Assembly (NCBI GenBank): GCA_016744455.1
Contig: JADGEI010000002.1
Location: 1 to 64,000, forward strand
DNA length: 64,000 nt
Source: Alcanivoracaceae bacterium
GTDB taxonomy: Bacteria; Pseudomonadota; Gammaproteobacteria; Xanthomonadales; Marinicellaceae
Direction of reading: 5' to 3'
The notes beneath the pieces were generated by a model that saw only the letters and a program-made list of their open reading frames with translations, had not been told where the DNA came from and ran no database searches. Below, piece after piece: positions 24,662 through 34,546 of the stretch. The position numbers were made by a program, and so were the translations under genes. Position 1 is the first letter of the stretch. The number at the start of each line of letters is the position of its first letter.

Positions 24662-25894
24662 TTATTTATGGATAAAGTGACTTTGTTTTTCTCGTTTTAT
24701 TAACTTTATTCTTTGTTGTGTTATTTCATCACCCAAGGCTTTGCCTATAAACCTTTTTTTAATTAAGGTTTGTACATCCACTCGTCGTGCGGTCGTTAAA
24801 CAGTTCCATAAAAAACGTGCTTGAGGGTATTCACTCTCTTGTTTGCCAATTCTCCCTGTGGCATCGGCTTTACAGGCCTGTAGAAATTTTTTGAACTGTT
24901 CGGGTTGTTGATAAGCACCTGTTTTTTGAAATATTTTATCTATCGTACTTGGGCGCAACTCGAAAGCTGTGTGCGAATGTAAATGCCACTTACAAACGTT
25001 TAGTGCTAGTTTTTGATAACGACTTGGAACCTTTAGGCGCTTGCATACATTTTTAACTAAAGGAATACCTGCTGATTCATGTCCTTTATGGGATGGCAAA
25101 ATGTTTTTAGGCGTTACGCCTTTACCTAAGTCATGCGTAAAAACGGCAAATGCAGTATCATTTGCTAATTTAGCAGCTTGGTCCATTGCCATCAAACAAT
25201 GGATACCTGTATCAATTTCTGGGTGCCATTTTTTAGTTTGTGGAATACCAAAAAGCCTATCGAATTCCGGAAACAATGCCTTTAATGCTCCGCACACTTT
25301 TAATGTTTTAATAAACTCTGATGGAGTAGCTTCATTTAATGCTTGCTTAAGTTCCTGCCAAACACGTTCAGCAACCAGTGTGTCAACCTCTCCATTTTCC
25401 ACCATTTTCTGCATTAGCGTATTCGTATTTTCATTAATAGTAAAACCCAAATAAGCGTAACGTGCAGCAAATCGCGCAATTCGAAGTATTCTGACAGGGT
25501 CCTCGCTGAAAGCTTCCGATACATGACGGAGTTGTTTTTTCTTTAAGTCTTCTTGCCCGTTATAGGGGTCTATAATCTTACCTGTTTTTATTTCTTGTGC
25601 CATTGAATTAATGGTAAGATCGCGCCTTGCCAAATCATCCTCTAGTGTTACGGTTGAATCTGTACAAAATTTAAAACCGTGATAACCCATTGCTGTCTTA
25701 CGTTCAGTTCGTGCCAATGCATATTCTTCTTGAGTTTTTGGGTGCAAAAAAACGGGGAAGTCCTTACCTACTGGACGAAAACCTTTAGCTATCATTTGTA
25801 CAGGTGTTGCACCAACTACCACAAAATCCCTGTCCTTTACTTTTAAGCCAAGCAATTTATCACGCACAGCCCCTCCAACTAAATAAATTTTCAT
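24662..25894 (-). CDS. cca: CCA-adding tRNA nucleotidyltransferase
   Basis: This 410-residue enzyme builds or repairs the 3' CCA of tRNAs. The nucleotidyltransferase core has GGAVRD (7-12) and DRDF (21-24), then RRDLTINSMA. The C-terminal part carries an HD-type motif (FTHDLGKG), as in the bifunctional gammaproteobacterial enzymes with phosphohydrolase activity. I start at ATG 25892-25894, which overlaps the slt stop as ATGA, not at the GTG three codons earlier. Last gene of rdgC-HD-slt-cca. Confidence 0.95.
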   Translation of the reverse strand: MKIYLVGGAVRDKLLGLKVKDRDFVVVGATPVQMIAKGFRPVGKDFPVFLHPKTQEEYALARTERKTAMGYHGFKFCTDSTVTLEDDLARRDLTINSMAQEIKTGKIIDPYNGQEDLKKKQLRHVSEAFSEDPVRILRIARFAARYAYLGFTINENTNTLMQKMVENGEVDTLVAERVWQELKQALNEATPSEFIKTLKVCGALKALFPEFDRLFGIPQTKKWHPEIDTGIHCLMAMDQAAKLANDTAFAVFTHDLGKGVTPKNILPSHKGHESAGIPLVKNVCKRLKVPSRYQKLALNVCKWHLHSHTAFELRPSTIDKIFQKTGAYQQPEQFKKFLQACKADATGRIGKQESEYPQARFLWNCLTTARRVDVQTLIKKRFIGKALGDEITQQRIKLIKREKQSHFIHK

Positions 25895-27846
25895 TGTTGG
25901 CACCCGACAGAAACAGTTTGTTGTGATGTTTTATTATTCGGCCATTGTTTCATCTCTTCTCCATCCACAGGAAAGGTAGGCATCCATGATGAAATACGTC
26001 TAGGTTTTTGATTTATAAGCCAGTCGTAAATAGTGATATTTGTTAAAATTTTGGCGATGTAATCACGTGTTTCACGATAAGGTATGGTCTCTGCCCAAAT
26101 ATCTGGTGATGTTGGAAATTTACTAAGCCAATCATTAGCTTTGCTCTCTCCTGCATTGTATGAAGCCAGTGCCAACAACGGGTGATTAGAAAATTCATCG
26201 AATAATTTTCGTTGATAAAATATTCCTAATTTCAAATTAAAGTTAGCATTATGTAATTGTTGTTTGCCACTATAACTAACCCCTAACTGCTTACTTAGCC
26301 TCTTCGCAGTCGGGTCTATAATTTGCATTAAACCACGCGCATCTGCACGTGAAATAGCATCAGTTTGCCACGCACTTTCTTGTGTAATAATTGACATAAT
26401 CCACTGAGGCAATAGTCGGTGTTCGTTTGCAAGCTCAGTGATTTCGTTTAGATAAGCTAGCGGATAACGCATTTTATAATTTTTCCAAAGCCCCAGGGCC
26501 CCCATTATGGCAGAAACTTTATTATACCAGCCTTTTTCATAGGCTATGTTTGCCAATTCTCGACGTTGACCATTGCTTAGTTTCCTATACCCAATTATCC
26601 ATTCTTTACGCGCTAGCGCTATCATATCCAATGCAAAGAGTTCAAAAGAGTTTTCTAAGTTTTCTGGCAATACATTTATTTTTTCGCTGGTAATATCTTC
26701 ATTACATAAAGCATAGGGCAAACGCATATGGTCTGCAGCTAAAAAACCATAATAACTGCTCTTTTTAGATAGTTGAGTAAATATGGTTTTCGCCTTTGTT
26801 TGTTTTTGAGTTTTTGCCAGTGCTCGCCCCATCCAATACTGCCACGAATCTTTTTTACGCTGAAAGGCTGGCATTTTATTGATCGTATCAATAACATCTG
26901 CCCAATTATGGTTATACAGATGATAACGTACTTTCCAAGCATTTATCTGTGCATCGTGTTGTGCGCTCGGCAGTTCATCCATGGCTGTGATGGTAAATGG
27001 TAAATAATCTGTGGCTGCAAATAAGGCTATTTTTCTATCAACAACGGCCTTCTGTTTTTCCGAAAGAGTAAAGTGTTTTTTTAACTTACCCCATAATGGA
27101 TACATCACATTGGGTTTTTTAGATGCCATCATTTTTGCTTTAAGGTAAACAAGTTCTCGGTTAACGCTATTATCCTGCCAGGCTAATGCTGCTTTTAATG
27201 CAATAACAGGGTCTTTCATTAATGACAAAGCATATTGAGTCCATGCTGGGGTTTTTTTCAACTTTCCAACAAGATAACGAGCAGTTGAAGCATTGTTAAC
27301 CTTGAAGGCCAGTTTAATTCTTTCGAGTAACAATTTATCATTCAAGTGCCCTTGGTTTTCCCACCATACAAATACAGAGTTGCACGAATCGGGTAACGAC
27401 AAACCACTCATCCACGTATCAGATATGGCTTGAGGTAACCCTGTGGTTTTTTTTGTCTCTATTCTCGCTTGCAGGTACCAACAATGCATATTTTGTGATT
27501 TGCGATTGTTTTTGTAACGTTGCAAGTATTTTGTCCATTTTTTTTGTTTACCTAACTCATAGGTGTACATGTCATTTAGGGAGTCCACAAGTGGCGAGTC
27601 TTGATTGTTGTCGATAAAAACAGTTATGTCTACATCTGGTAAGCTCTTCATGCTTGCCTTGATTAAAGCATAATCCAAATAGTGGCTCAGTCGATAACCT
27701 TGCAGTTGCTTTTTAGCGGTTTCAACCGCTTTCACTTCACCTTGCAAAGCTTTGGCGTAAGCCTTTTTAAAGATGAATTGTTGGGCGGTAAGAGCCTGGA
27801 CTTTAACCACAAACAAAAAACAAAGCAGTAAAACTATTTTCTTCAA
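25891..27846 (-). CDS. slt: soluble lytic murein transglycosylase
   Basis: This 651-residue periplasmic enzyme cleaves peptidoglycan to anhydromuropeptides. It has a signal peptide (KKIVLLLCFLFVVKVQAL), a long helical superhelix, and a C-terminal SLT domain with the catalytic Glu in MSIITQESAWQ and the signature SRADARGLMQI at about 510. LALASYNAGESKANDW is also typical. Its start overlaps the HD gene stop (ATGA), and its own stop overlaps cca. Confidence 0.93.
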   Translation of the reverse strand: MKKIVLLLCFLFVVKVQALTAQQFIFKKAYAKALQGEVKAVETAKKQLQGYRLSHYLDYALIKASMKSLPDVDITVFIDNNQDSPLVDSLNDMYTYELGKQKKWTKYLQRYKNNRKSQNMHCWYLQARIETKKTTGLPQAISDTWMSGLSLPDSCNSVFVWWENQGHLNDKLLLERIKLAFKVNNASTARYLVGKLKKTPAWTQYALSLMKDPVIALKAALAWQDNSVNRELVYLKAKMMASKKPNVMYPLWGKLKKHFTLSEKQKAVVDRKIALFAATDYLPFTITAMDELPSAQHDAQINAWKVRYHLYNHNWADVIDTINKMPAFQRKKDSWQYWMGRALAKTQKQTKAKTIFTQLSKKSSYYGFLAADHMRLPYALCNEDITSEKINVLPENLENSFELFALDMIALARKEWIIGYRKLSNGQRRELANIAYEKGWYNKVSAIMGALGLWKNYKMRYPLAYLNEITELANEHRLLPQWIMSIITQESAWQTDAISRADARGLMQIIDPTAKRLSKQLGVSYSGKQQLHNANFNLKLGIFYQRKLFDEFSNHPLLALASYNAGESKANDWLSKFPTSPDIWAETIPYRETRDYIAKILTNITIYDWLINQKPRRISSWMPTFPVDGEEMKQWPNNKTSQQTVSVGCQQ

Positions 27847-28469
27847 GTTATCTCTGACTCCAATTGTTTTAGAAAACCCAGCATATAATTGTGACGCTTT
27901 TGAGCTTCTTCCGTAGCAGCTTGTGTGTGAAATCCTGCGTTTAATTTCAGTAATTTAGAATAAAAATGATCAACAGTCCATTTTCGATCTTGTGGCTGGC
28001 GACTATAACAAAATGGGTCATCTTGATTGTATAAAGTACAATCCATTTTTCCACCTGTCATCATCATACGTGCCACACCTATTGCACCTATAGAGTCAAT
28101 TCGGTCTGCATCTTGTACAATTTTGGCTTCCAATGTTACGGGTTCAATATTAGCAGAGTAACTATGTGCAGCAATTGCATGTTTTATTTCTTCAATATTT
28201 TCTTTTGGGTAATTCCAGCCAAGCAAGAGTTCTTCGGCTTTTTCAGCCGATAATTGCGAAGCCTGAGTTCGCAAATCAGAACTCTTGCAAACACTGACAC
28301 AATCGTGCAACCATACAGCAGGAATAACAATAGATAAATTGGCATTTTCTATTTTTGCAAATTTTACAGCATTGACTGCCACTCGTTGCACATGTGATGC
28401 ATCATGTGCAGCATCTGCTGATTCCAAATTATGAATAAAACCACTAAATATTTTAACCCATTTTTTCAT
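27843..28469 (-). CDS. HD-domain phosphohydrolase (YedJ-like)
   Basis: This 208-residue protein has HD-superfamily metal ligands in HDASHVQRV (about 22-30), WLHDCV (HD at about 54-55) and VQDADRIDSIG (Asp at about 118). This layout matches YedJ and related metal-dependent phosphohydrolases; the substrate is unknown. The ATG follows the rdgC stop directly and its stop overlaps slt. Confidence 0.85.
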   Translation of the reverse strand: MKKWVKIFSGFIHNLESADAAHDASHVQRVAVNAVKFAKIENANLSIVIPAVWLHDCVSVCKSSDLRTQASQLSAEKAEELLLGWNYPKENIEEIKHAIAAHSYSANIEPVTLEAKIVQDADRIDSIGAIGVARMMMTGGKMDCTLYNQDDPFCYSRQPQDRKWTVDHFYSKLLKLNAGFHTQAATEEAQKRHNYMLGFLKQLESEIT

Positions 28470-29375
28470 TTAACCAATTGCCTTTGAAAAAATATGAAAC
28501 AAAGCTTTGTACAACTCCCTTAACTCTAAACTTTGTAAAGAAAATCGAGAATCCAAAAGTTGTTCTTCTGATTCTATCGTTTCATTATCCAATTCATCTA
28601 AAACTATATCGGTAAACTTAATGCTTTTAACAGCAAAGTCATGAGTCAAGCTAAACTCTATCCTATCATTAAAAACCAAACCAATTTGAGTTACCAAATA
28701 ACCATTTTCAATATGGCGTTGCATTTCATCCGTTAAGTAGTTAACGTTTTTTGCTCGAATAACACTTTTAGCGTCATCGAGTGTTTCCAACACAAGGCTG
28801 GAACCAAATTCAAACCCGCCTTCAGCGTGTCCATCCGTTATCCACTTGGTCAATAGGGTTGCCATACCAGAAGACTCACCAAATGCCGTTGCTTTAAAAG
28901 AGCCTAACGTTTGGCGTAATTGTGAAACCAAGTTTTCAGCAGGGTTCTGACTGGCCGAATCTACAATCAAAAGATTTAAATCATTGTCGATATATGCACC
29001 CATTTTTTTTAACTTGGTAAAAGCTTGAGGCAATAGTTCAAAAAGTAACTCTTGTTTCATATCACTTTGTACTTTTCTACCCGGTTTACTACCTGTATCG
29101 GTTTGTATATTTGCCACTTTCTCTTGCAGTTGTTGATTAACGACCGCAGCTGGAAGTATTTTTTCTTCTATCGCCATACCAATTAACTGGGCCATTCCAC
29201 TTTGCCAACAAAGTACTTCACTTTTCATATTGAACGGTGATATCCACCCTTGTGATGAAACATCTTGTGCTCCACATGGCTTTAACTTGTCATCAGCTAA
29301 TTTATCAGAAAGTTCTTCTGATTCGATTTTAAAATCAATGGGTAATTGAAAAATTCTAGCGTTTTTAAAATACAT
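28470..29375 (-). CDS. rdgC: recombination-associated protein RdgC
   Basis: This 301-residue protein matches the RdgC family over its full length: MYFKNARIFQL at the start, WISPF and the LLFELLPQAFTKLKK helix, and LTDEMQRHIENGYLVTQI in the C-terminal half. RdgC forms DNA-encircling dimers that modulate RecA loading. First gene of the operon with the HD protein, slt and cca. Confidence 0.92.
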   Translation of the reverse strand: MYFKNARIFQLPIDFKIESEELSDKLADDKLKPCGAQDVSSQGWISPFNMKSEVLCWQSGMAQLIGMAIEEKILPAAVVNQQLQEKVANIQTDTGSKPGRKVQSDMKQELLFELLPQAFTKLKKMGAYIDNDLNLLIVDSASQNPAENLVSQLRQTLGSFKATAFGESSGMATLLTKWITDGHAEGGFEFGSSLVLETLDDAKSVIRAKNVNYLTDEMQRHIENGYLVTQIGLVFNDRIEFSLTHDFAVKSIKFTDIVLDELDNETIESEEQLLDSRFSLQSLELRELYKALFHIFSKAIG

Positions 29376-29480
29376 TATTGTCCTTGTGTGATTATTAATC
29401 AGCTATTTTAACTGATTGTTTTAACTGAAAATAGGATATTTTGTGATATTCTTGTGAAACATTGTAACTATAATATCAAC

Positions 29481-30191
29481 ATGAAAATTTTATTTATATT
29501 TATAGTGTGCTTTACCTCTCTCAACTTACCTGCCGTAGATCTTGATTTGTCTAGCCAAACTTATCAAACTCAATTAGTTGAACTTTATACATCTGAAGGT
29601 TGTAGTAGTTGCCCTCCTGCAGATAAATTTTTTTCGGGCTTAAAAAAATCTAGAGGCTTATGGCAAGATTTCATACCTGTTGCTTTGCATGTTAATTACT
29701 GGGACTATATTGGTTGGAAAGATGACTTTGCCTTAACGAACAATTCTATTCGCCAACGACAACATAAATTTTCAGGCAACATTAATTCAGTTTATACTCC
29801 AGGTATGTTAAAAGCGGGTAAGGAATGGCGTGCTTGGCGTTTTACAGATGTCATCAAATCTCCAATCCAAGTTGGCACCTTAAGTTTAAAAATTTCAAAA
29901 AATAAGTTAGAAGCCAATTTTCCTGATACAAACCAAACTTATAAACTAATAATAGGTCTATTAGGCATGAATATTAACTCTATGGTTAATTCCGGTGAGA
30001 ATAAAGGAAGTTTCTTACGGCATGATTTTGTACTACTAAGACAGCACACTTATGTATCCAAAACTGGGCAATGGAATGTTGATGTGAATAAAAGGTTTTT
30101 TGAATCTAAACACAAGAATCTTGCTTTTGTCGCATGGGTTGAAACTTTAGACAACCCAACCCCCATTCAAGCTATTGGAACATTTTTATGA
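29481..30191 (+). CDS. DUF1223 secreted thioredoxin-fold protein
   Basis: This 236-residue protein has a signal peptide (MKILFIFIVCFTSLNLPAVD) and the DUF1223 hallmark LYTSEGCSSCPPAD, with a CxxC pair that suggests a redox role. PVALHVNYWDYIGWKD and NSVYTPGML are also typical. I take ATG 29481, which begins the signal peptide, rather than the GTG at 29454. The next gene follows after 21 bases and may be cotranscribed. Confidence 0.85.
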   Translation: MKILFIFIVCFTSLNLPAVDLDLSSQTYQTQLVELYTSEGCSSCPPADKFFSGLKKSRGLWQDFIPVALHVNYWDYIGWKDDFALTNNSIRQRQHKFSGNINSVYTPGMLKAGKEWRAWRFTDVIKSPIQVGTLSLKISKNKLEANFPDTNQTYKLIIGLLGMNINSMVNSGENKGSFLRHDFVLLRQHTYVSKTGQWNVDVNKRFFESKHKNLAFVAWVETLDNPTPIQAIGTFL

Positions 30192-30212
30192 GTTATGGTA
30201 AGCTATCGCTCT

Positions 30213-31190
30213 ATGAATAAAACACTTTTAACACTAATACTTTCCATGTTTTTATCTGCTTGTGAGTTTAACTTTAAAGTTCCAGCAGAACAAAACTTAA
30301 ACATATCATCTTTTTTAGCACCCGATTCAATTTTATACAAGTACCCGCAAAAAGTGACTGAAAACGTTTATTCTGCTATTGGCGCTACAGCAGCACCGAC
30401 CTATGAAAACTCGGGACACAACAACAATCTCTCTTTTATTATTACTGATGACGGTGTTGTTGTAGTCAACTCAGGTGCTAGTTATTTATTAGCGCAGGCG
30501 CTCCATAACGAAATAAAAAAGCTGACCAAACAACCAGTAAAATACGTCATACTTGAGAATGCTCAAGGCCATGCTATGTTGGGGTCAAACTATTGGCAAG
30601 AACATGGGGCTAAAATTGTATCACAAAAAGATGGTGCTACAGTAATGAGTAAATACGCAAAGGCATCAGTCAAACGCATGCAAGAAAGGCAAAAAGAAAA
30701 AGGTAAATATACGGTAGCAACAACTGCAGACATCGTTTTCGAAAACAAATATGAAATCATACTTGGTGACACAACGATTCAAGCATTACATCTTGGTCCA
30801 GCACACTCACCAGGTGATATTGTCGTATGGCTCCCTCAACAAAAAGTAGTCATTGCTGGCGACATGGCTTTTCACCAACGCATGTTGCCTGTCACCAGTC
30901 ACACCGATACAGCAGCATGGATAGCAACGTGGAACAATGCGTTTGAAAAATTGGGCGCACAGATTGTTGTACCAGGTCATGGCACACCAACAAATATGAT
31001 AGAAGTTCGCAAATACACCCGTGACTATTTACTCTATGTTCGAAGTGAGGTAGCCAAAATTATAGAGGCGGATGGTGATTTACAAGATGCGTATGATATG
31101 GATTTATCAACTTATGAGCATTTAGATACCTTTAGCGATTTAGCAAAACAAAATATTGGCAGGATTTTTAGAGCCATGGAATTTGAATAA
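30213..31190 (+). CDS. metallo-beta-lactamase-fold lipoprotein with an altered metal site
   Basis: This 325-residue protein has a lipoprotein signal (LSMFLSAC, Cys 17), so it is membrane-anchored. The fold is shown by FIITDDGVVVVNSG, LGPAHSPGDIVVW, VVIAGDMAF and VVPGHGTPT. The first metal motif, normally HxHxDH, reads NAQGHAMLG, leaving one His of the usual ligands; the later His and Asp ligands remain. This resembles SoxH/quinoprotein-relay-type members with a divergent site. The start ATG 30213 gives the signal peptide directly. Function unknown. Confidence 0.75.
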   Translation: MNKTLLTLILSMFLSACEFNFKVPAEQNLNISSFLAPDSILYKYPQKVTENVYSAIGATAAPTYENSGHNNNLSFIITDDGVVVVNSGASYLLAQALHNEIKKLTKQPVKYVILENAQGHAMLGSNYWQEHGAKIVSQKDGATVMSKYAKASVKRMQERQKEKGKYTVATTADIVFENKYEIILGDTTIQALHLGPAHSPGDIVVWLPQQKVVIAGDMAFHQRMLPVTSHTDTAAWIATWNNAFEKLGAQIVVPGHGTPTNMIEVRKYTRDYLLYVRSEVAKIIEADGDLQDAYDMDLSTYEHLDTFSDLAKQNIGRIFRAMEFE

Positions 31191-31307
31191 AGTAATAAAG
31201 AATACTAAAGGCCTATATAACACCCAATAAAATGTAACAAATGTTTAATTTTATTTAATTTTCACATGTTATAATCAAAACTTATTTTAGTTTTAGAGAG
31301 TAGTTTT

Positions 31308-32165
31308 ATGCGTTGGAAAGGGCAAAGACAAAGTAGTAATGTTGAAGATAGACGAGGCCGTGGCGGCAGGATAGCGCGTGGTGGCGGAAAAATGGGCATA
31401 GGAACAATTGTTGTTGTCCTTATTATCTCAGTTATCACTGGTAAAAATCCATTAACATTATTTCAAATGGTAGGAGGTTCTCAGCAAAGTTCTCAACCAC
31501 AAAACTCATCACCCGTTCAACGATCGGCGGCTGAACAAGAGTTAGCATTGTTTGCAAAAACTGTGCTGGCATCAACTGAAGATGCATGGAATGCAGAGTT
31601 TAAGCGTAGAGGTTCTCAATATAAAGCACCTGGAATGGTAATCTTTGAAGGTAATGTACAATCTGCCTGTGGTGTAAATTCTGAACAAACTGGTCCTTTT
31701 TATTGTCCTGGTGATCACAAGCTATATTTAGCCCTTGGATTTTTCCAACAACTCAAACGTATGGGCGCTCCGGGTGATTTTGCTCAAGCCTATGTAATAG
31801 CCCATGAAGTTGGACACCATATACAAAATATCACGGGCACAGAAAGAAAAATGCGCCAGATGCAACAACGAGATCCCCGTAATAAAAACCGTTACTTGGT
31901 TATGTTGGAATTACAAGCCGATTGTTATGCCGGTGTTTGGGCAGCACTTTCACAAAAACAGAAAAATTGGTTAGAAACAGGCGACATAGAAGAAGGTCTA
32001 GATGCTGCAGCCTCGATAGGTGATGATACTTTACAAAAAAATGCTGGCCGCAGGGTAAATGTCGAATCCTTTACCCATGGTTCATCACAACAACGCGTTA
32101 AATGGCTGAAAAAAGGAATGAGTACCGGGGACATCAATCAGTGTGATACTTTTTCAGGAATATAA
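31308..32165 (+). CDS. ypfJ: neutral zinc metallopeptidase (YpfJ family)
   Basis: This 285-residue protein has a basic N-terminus, one membrane helix (MGIGTIVVVLIISVITG, about 29-45), and a peptidase domain with VIAHEVGHHIQ (HExxH at about 165-169). LELQADCYAGVWA supplies the third ligand. It matches the putative neutral zinc metallopeptidase family. The active domain faces the periplasm. Confidence 0.88.
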   Translation: MRWKGQRQSSNVEDRRGRGGRIARGGGKMGIGTIVVVLIISVITGKNPLTLFQMVGGSQQSSQPQNSSPVQRSAAEQELALFAKTVLASTEDAWNAEFKRRGSQYKAPGMVIFEGNVQSACGVNSEQTGPFYCPGDHKLYLALGFFQQLKRMGAPGDFAQAYVIAHEVGHHIQNITGTERKMRQMQQRDPRNKNRYLVMLELQADCYAGVWAALSQKQKNWLETGDIEEGLDAAASIGDDTLQKNAGRRVNVESFTHGSSQQRVKWLKKGMSTGDINQCDTFSGI

Positions 32166-32317
32166 AGTGTAACACTAAGAATCAAGTTAATTGACAGATG
32201 GACTTCCTTGTAATATGATTATCTTTCATTTCAAACATAAAAGAATATTTTAGAATTCTAAATATTTTTTTTGGTTTGGTTTTAATTTAATTTTTTTAAA
32301 GAGTAAAGGGGAAAGAT

Positions 32318-32785
32318 ATGCGTACAGCAGCAGGTGTTATTTTAATTATTGCGGCAGTTTTAAATTTGATGGCTTCACTAGGTTATCTTGCAGGTGGCGG
32401 GGCCGCTACAGCTTTAGGATCAGGAATGTCTGATATTGCAATAATGGCAGAAAAAGAAAGCGGAAATCAAATGACTACTGAACAAAAAGCAGCCATAAAT
32501 AAAATTCAAGAAGAATCAGGTGGTACTGGCATTGGTCTTATGGCATTTGGGGTTTTTCTTTTGGTTAGTGTTGGCATTCTAATTGCTGGCGCAGTATTTC
32601 TATTTAAAAACACGAAACCTCAATTTATAATGATTGCAGGAGGTATGGCTATTCTCGCTGAAGTTATAGGCGCCCTAATATCGTCATTTGGCGTTATGAA
32701 TATATTAGGCTTAGTCGGAGGCATAATGGCTATTATTGCTGCAAAATCAATGGGTGGTGGCTCAGCACCAGAACCTGTAGAATAA
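32318..32785 (+). CDS. small glycine/alanine-rich membrane protein
   Basis: This 155-residue protein has four hydrophobic segments: about 4-27, 73-93, 102-122 and 124-143. A soluble loop rich in Glu and Lys lies between the first two. AAAGGGGAAAG precedes the ATG. It is followed after seven bases by the ABC permease gene, so it may belong to that transporter. Family not recognised. Confidence 0.6.
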   Translation: MRTAAGVILIIAAVLNLMASLGYLAGGGAATALGSGMSDIAIMAEKESGNQMTTEQKAAINKIQEESGGTGIGLMAFGVFLLVSVGILIAGAVFLFKNTKPQFIMIAGGMAILAEVIGALISSFGVMNILGLVGGIMAIIAAKSMGGGSAPEPVE

Positions 32786-32792
32786 AAACCAT

Positions 32793-33617
32793 ATGAACTC
32801 ATTGCGATTGGGTGTTGTTAAAACACTGGTTCGTCAAGATTTATACTATGCACTAAAAAGCGCCAGAGGCTTATTGTTTCTGGTGTTTTTTGGTGTTTTT
32901 TGGTTTTGGGTTTTATGGAAATTAAGCAGTGGCAATGCTCAACACTTAGCCACACCTGAAGCTGGAATGATAATGTCTTGGTTTATCGACCCTAAGGTGG
33001 CCTCCGCTTTATTTGTTAATCGAGCTCCTACTTTTTCAGCATTTTTCTATTTGGCCATTTCAACTGCTCCAATGTTTGTCCTATTTGCAGCAAGTGATCA
33101 AACAGCTAATGATATAGGCAGTAAATATTTGCGATTTTTAACACCTCGATGTAATCGTATTGAAATATTTATTGGCCGTTTCTTTGGTGCTGTGATATTA
33201 GTTGCTTTTGCCTATCTTGCCATTAGTTTAGTGGCTGCTCTTATTTCGATCGCTGTAGACAAAGATAGTTTGGCTATGGTTATTGCCGATGCTCCTTTGG
33301 TTGTTATTTCATTAATTTTATACACTCTACCATTTATTGCCTTAATGTCCTTATGCTCGGTTGTTGTAGGATCTGCGGGCCTATCTGCATTAATGGGTAT
33401 CAGCATCTATGTAATTTTATTGGTACTTATTACTGTTATTCATTTAAAAATGCCCGCGGCCGCTGATTTCTTGGCTTATGCATTGCCAAGTTCAACAAAA
33501 GGTGCCTACCTTCAACTTAGTTGGTCAACTATGTTAAGTGCAGCTATAACCGTTCCGATTTATATTGTTGTGTATGGCTATATGGGCTGGATGATTTTTA
33601 AGAAAAGAGACATATAA
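32793..33617 (+). CDS. ABC-2 type transporter permease
   Basis: This 274-residue protein has about six transmembrane helices, the first at LLFLVFFGVFWFWVLW. It shows the ABC-2 export permease pattern, with a middle block (SKYLRFLTPRCNRIEIFIGRF) that contacts the ATPase. The stop overlaps the ATPase start by one base (TAATG). Substrate unknown. Confidence 0.85.
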   Translation: MNSLRLGVVKTLVRQDLYYALKSARGLLFLVFFGVFWFWVLWKLSSGNAQHLATPEAGMIMSWFIDPKVASALFVNRAPTFSAFFYLAISTAPMFVLFAASDQTANDIGSKYLRFLTPRCNRIEIFIGRFFGAVILVAFAYLAISLVAALISIAVDKDSLAMVIADAPLVVISLILYTLPFIALMSLCSVVVGSAGLSALMGISIYVILLVLITVIHLKMPAAADFLAYALPSSTKGAYLQLSWSTMLSAAITVPIYIVVYGYMGWMIFKKRDI

Positions 33618-34540
33618 TGACTAACACTATTATTAAAACTAACGATTTAGCTAAGAGCTTTGGTAATCAATGGGCACTCTACGGTATCAATTTAACCATT
33701 AAAAAGGGAGTTACCACAGGGCTTGTTGGCCCAAATGGTGCAGGTAAAACAACTTTGTTTTCTTTATTGTGTGGTTTTTTAAAACCCACTAAAGGAACAA
33801 TTAAAATTCTAGGCCATAATCCTGATCATGCTGATTTAAGAAGTAAAATTTCGATCTTGCCACAAGATGCTATATTATTAAAAGCTATTCCTGTGGGAAA
33901 ACAATTGTCCATGTTAGCTGAATTGCAAGGATATAAAAAACAACAGGCTATTGAGGAATCTGACCGTGTACTAGAACTTGTTAATTTGTCAGCATCTCGA
34001 AATAAAAATGCTGATCAACTTAGCCATGGCATGCTAAAACGTATTGCAATTGCACAGGCATTTATTGGCTCGCCAGATTTAATCTTATTAGATGAACCCA
34101 CTGCTGGATTAGACCCTAGTACAACAGATGGGATTAAAGCGGTAATTAGAAGCCTAAGTGGTAAGACCTCTATCATCATCAGTTCTCACAACTTAGAAGT
34201 CATCGAAGACTTATGTCAACAGGTAGTTATACTAAAAGAAGGTCGTCTGCATTCACATGAAAAAATAGCCGACATGACTGCCAGAACTAAAGCCTTAACC
34301 TTTAGACTTGAGAAAGACCCTGATAATAATATAAAAGAAATATTTGCTGAACTGACTATGGTTACTGATGTAAAGCTTGGCAAACAAGGTCAACACCGTT
34401 TAGTGGTTCACTTTACAGATGAAACTGGTCAAATGGCAGAAATTGAAATCCTCAAATGCTTGGCACAAGCCGGCATTTCCTATCGTGAAATGATTCGAGG
34501 TGAGAGGTTACAAGAAACTGTAGCAGACAGACTTGATTAA
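33617..34540 (+). CDS. ABC transporter ATP-binding protein
   Basis: This 307-residue protein has Walker A GPNGAGKT (38-46 region), a signature LSHGM (135-139) that replaces the usual LSGGQ, and Walker B LILLDEP (156-162). The H-loop is in IIISSHNLEV. The C-terminal 90 residues are an accessory domain. It pairs with the upstream permease as an exporter. It converges with plsB, which ends six bases away. Confidence 0.9.
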   Translation: MTNTIIKTNDLAKSFGNQWALYGINLTIKKGVTTGLVGPNGAGKTTLFSLLCGFLKPTKGTIKILGHNPDHADLRSKISILPQDAILLKAIPVGKQLSMLAELQGYKKQQAIEESDRVLELVNLSASRNKNADQLSHGMLKRIAIAQAFIGSPDLILLDEPTAGLDPSTTDGIKAVIRSLSGKTSIIISSHNLEVIEDLCQQVVILKEGRLHSHEKIADMTARTKALTFRLEKDPDNNIKEIFAELTMVTDVKLGKQGQHRLVVHFTDETGQMAEIEILKCLAQAGISYREMIRGERLQETVADRLD

Positions 34541-34546
34541 TTACGA

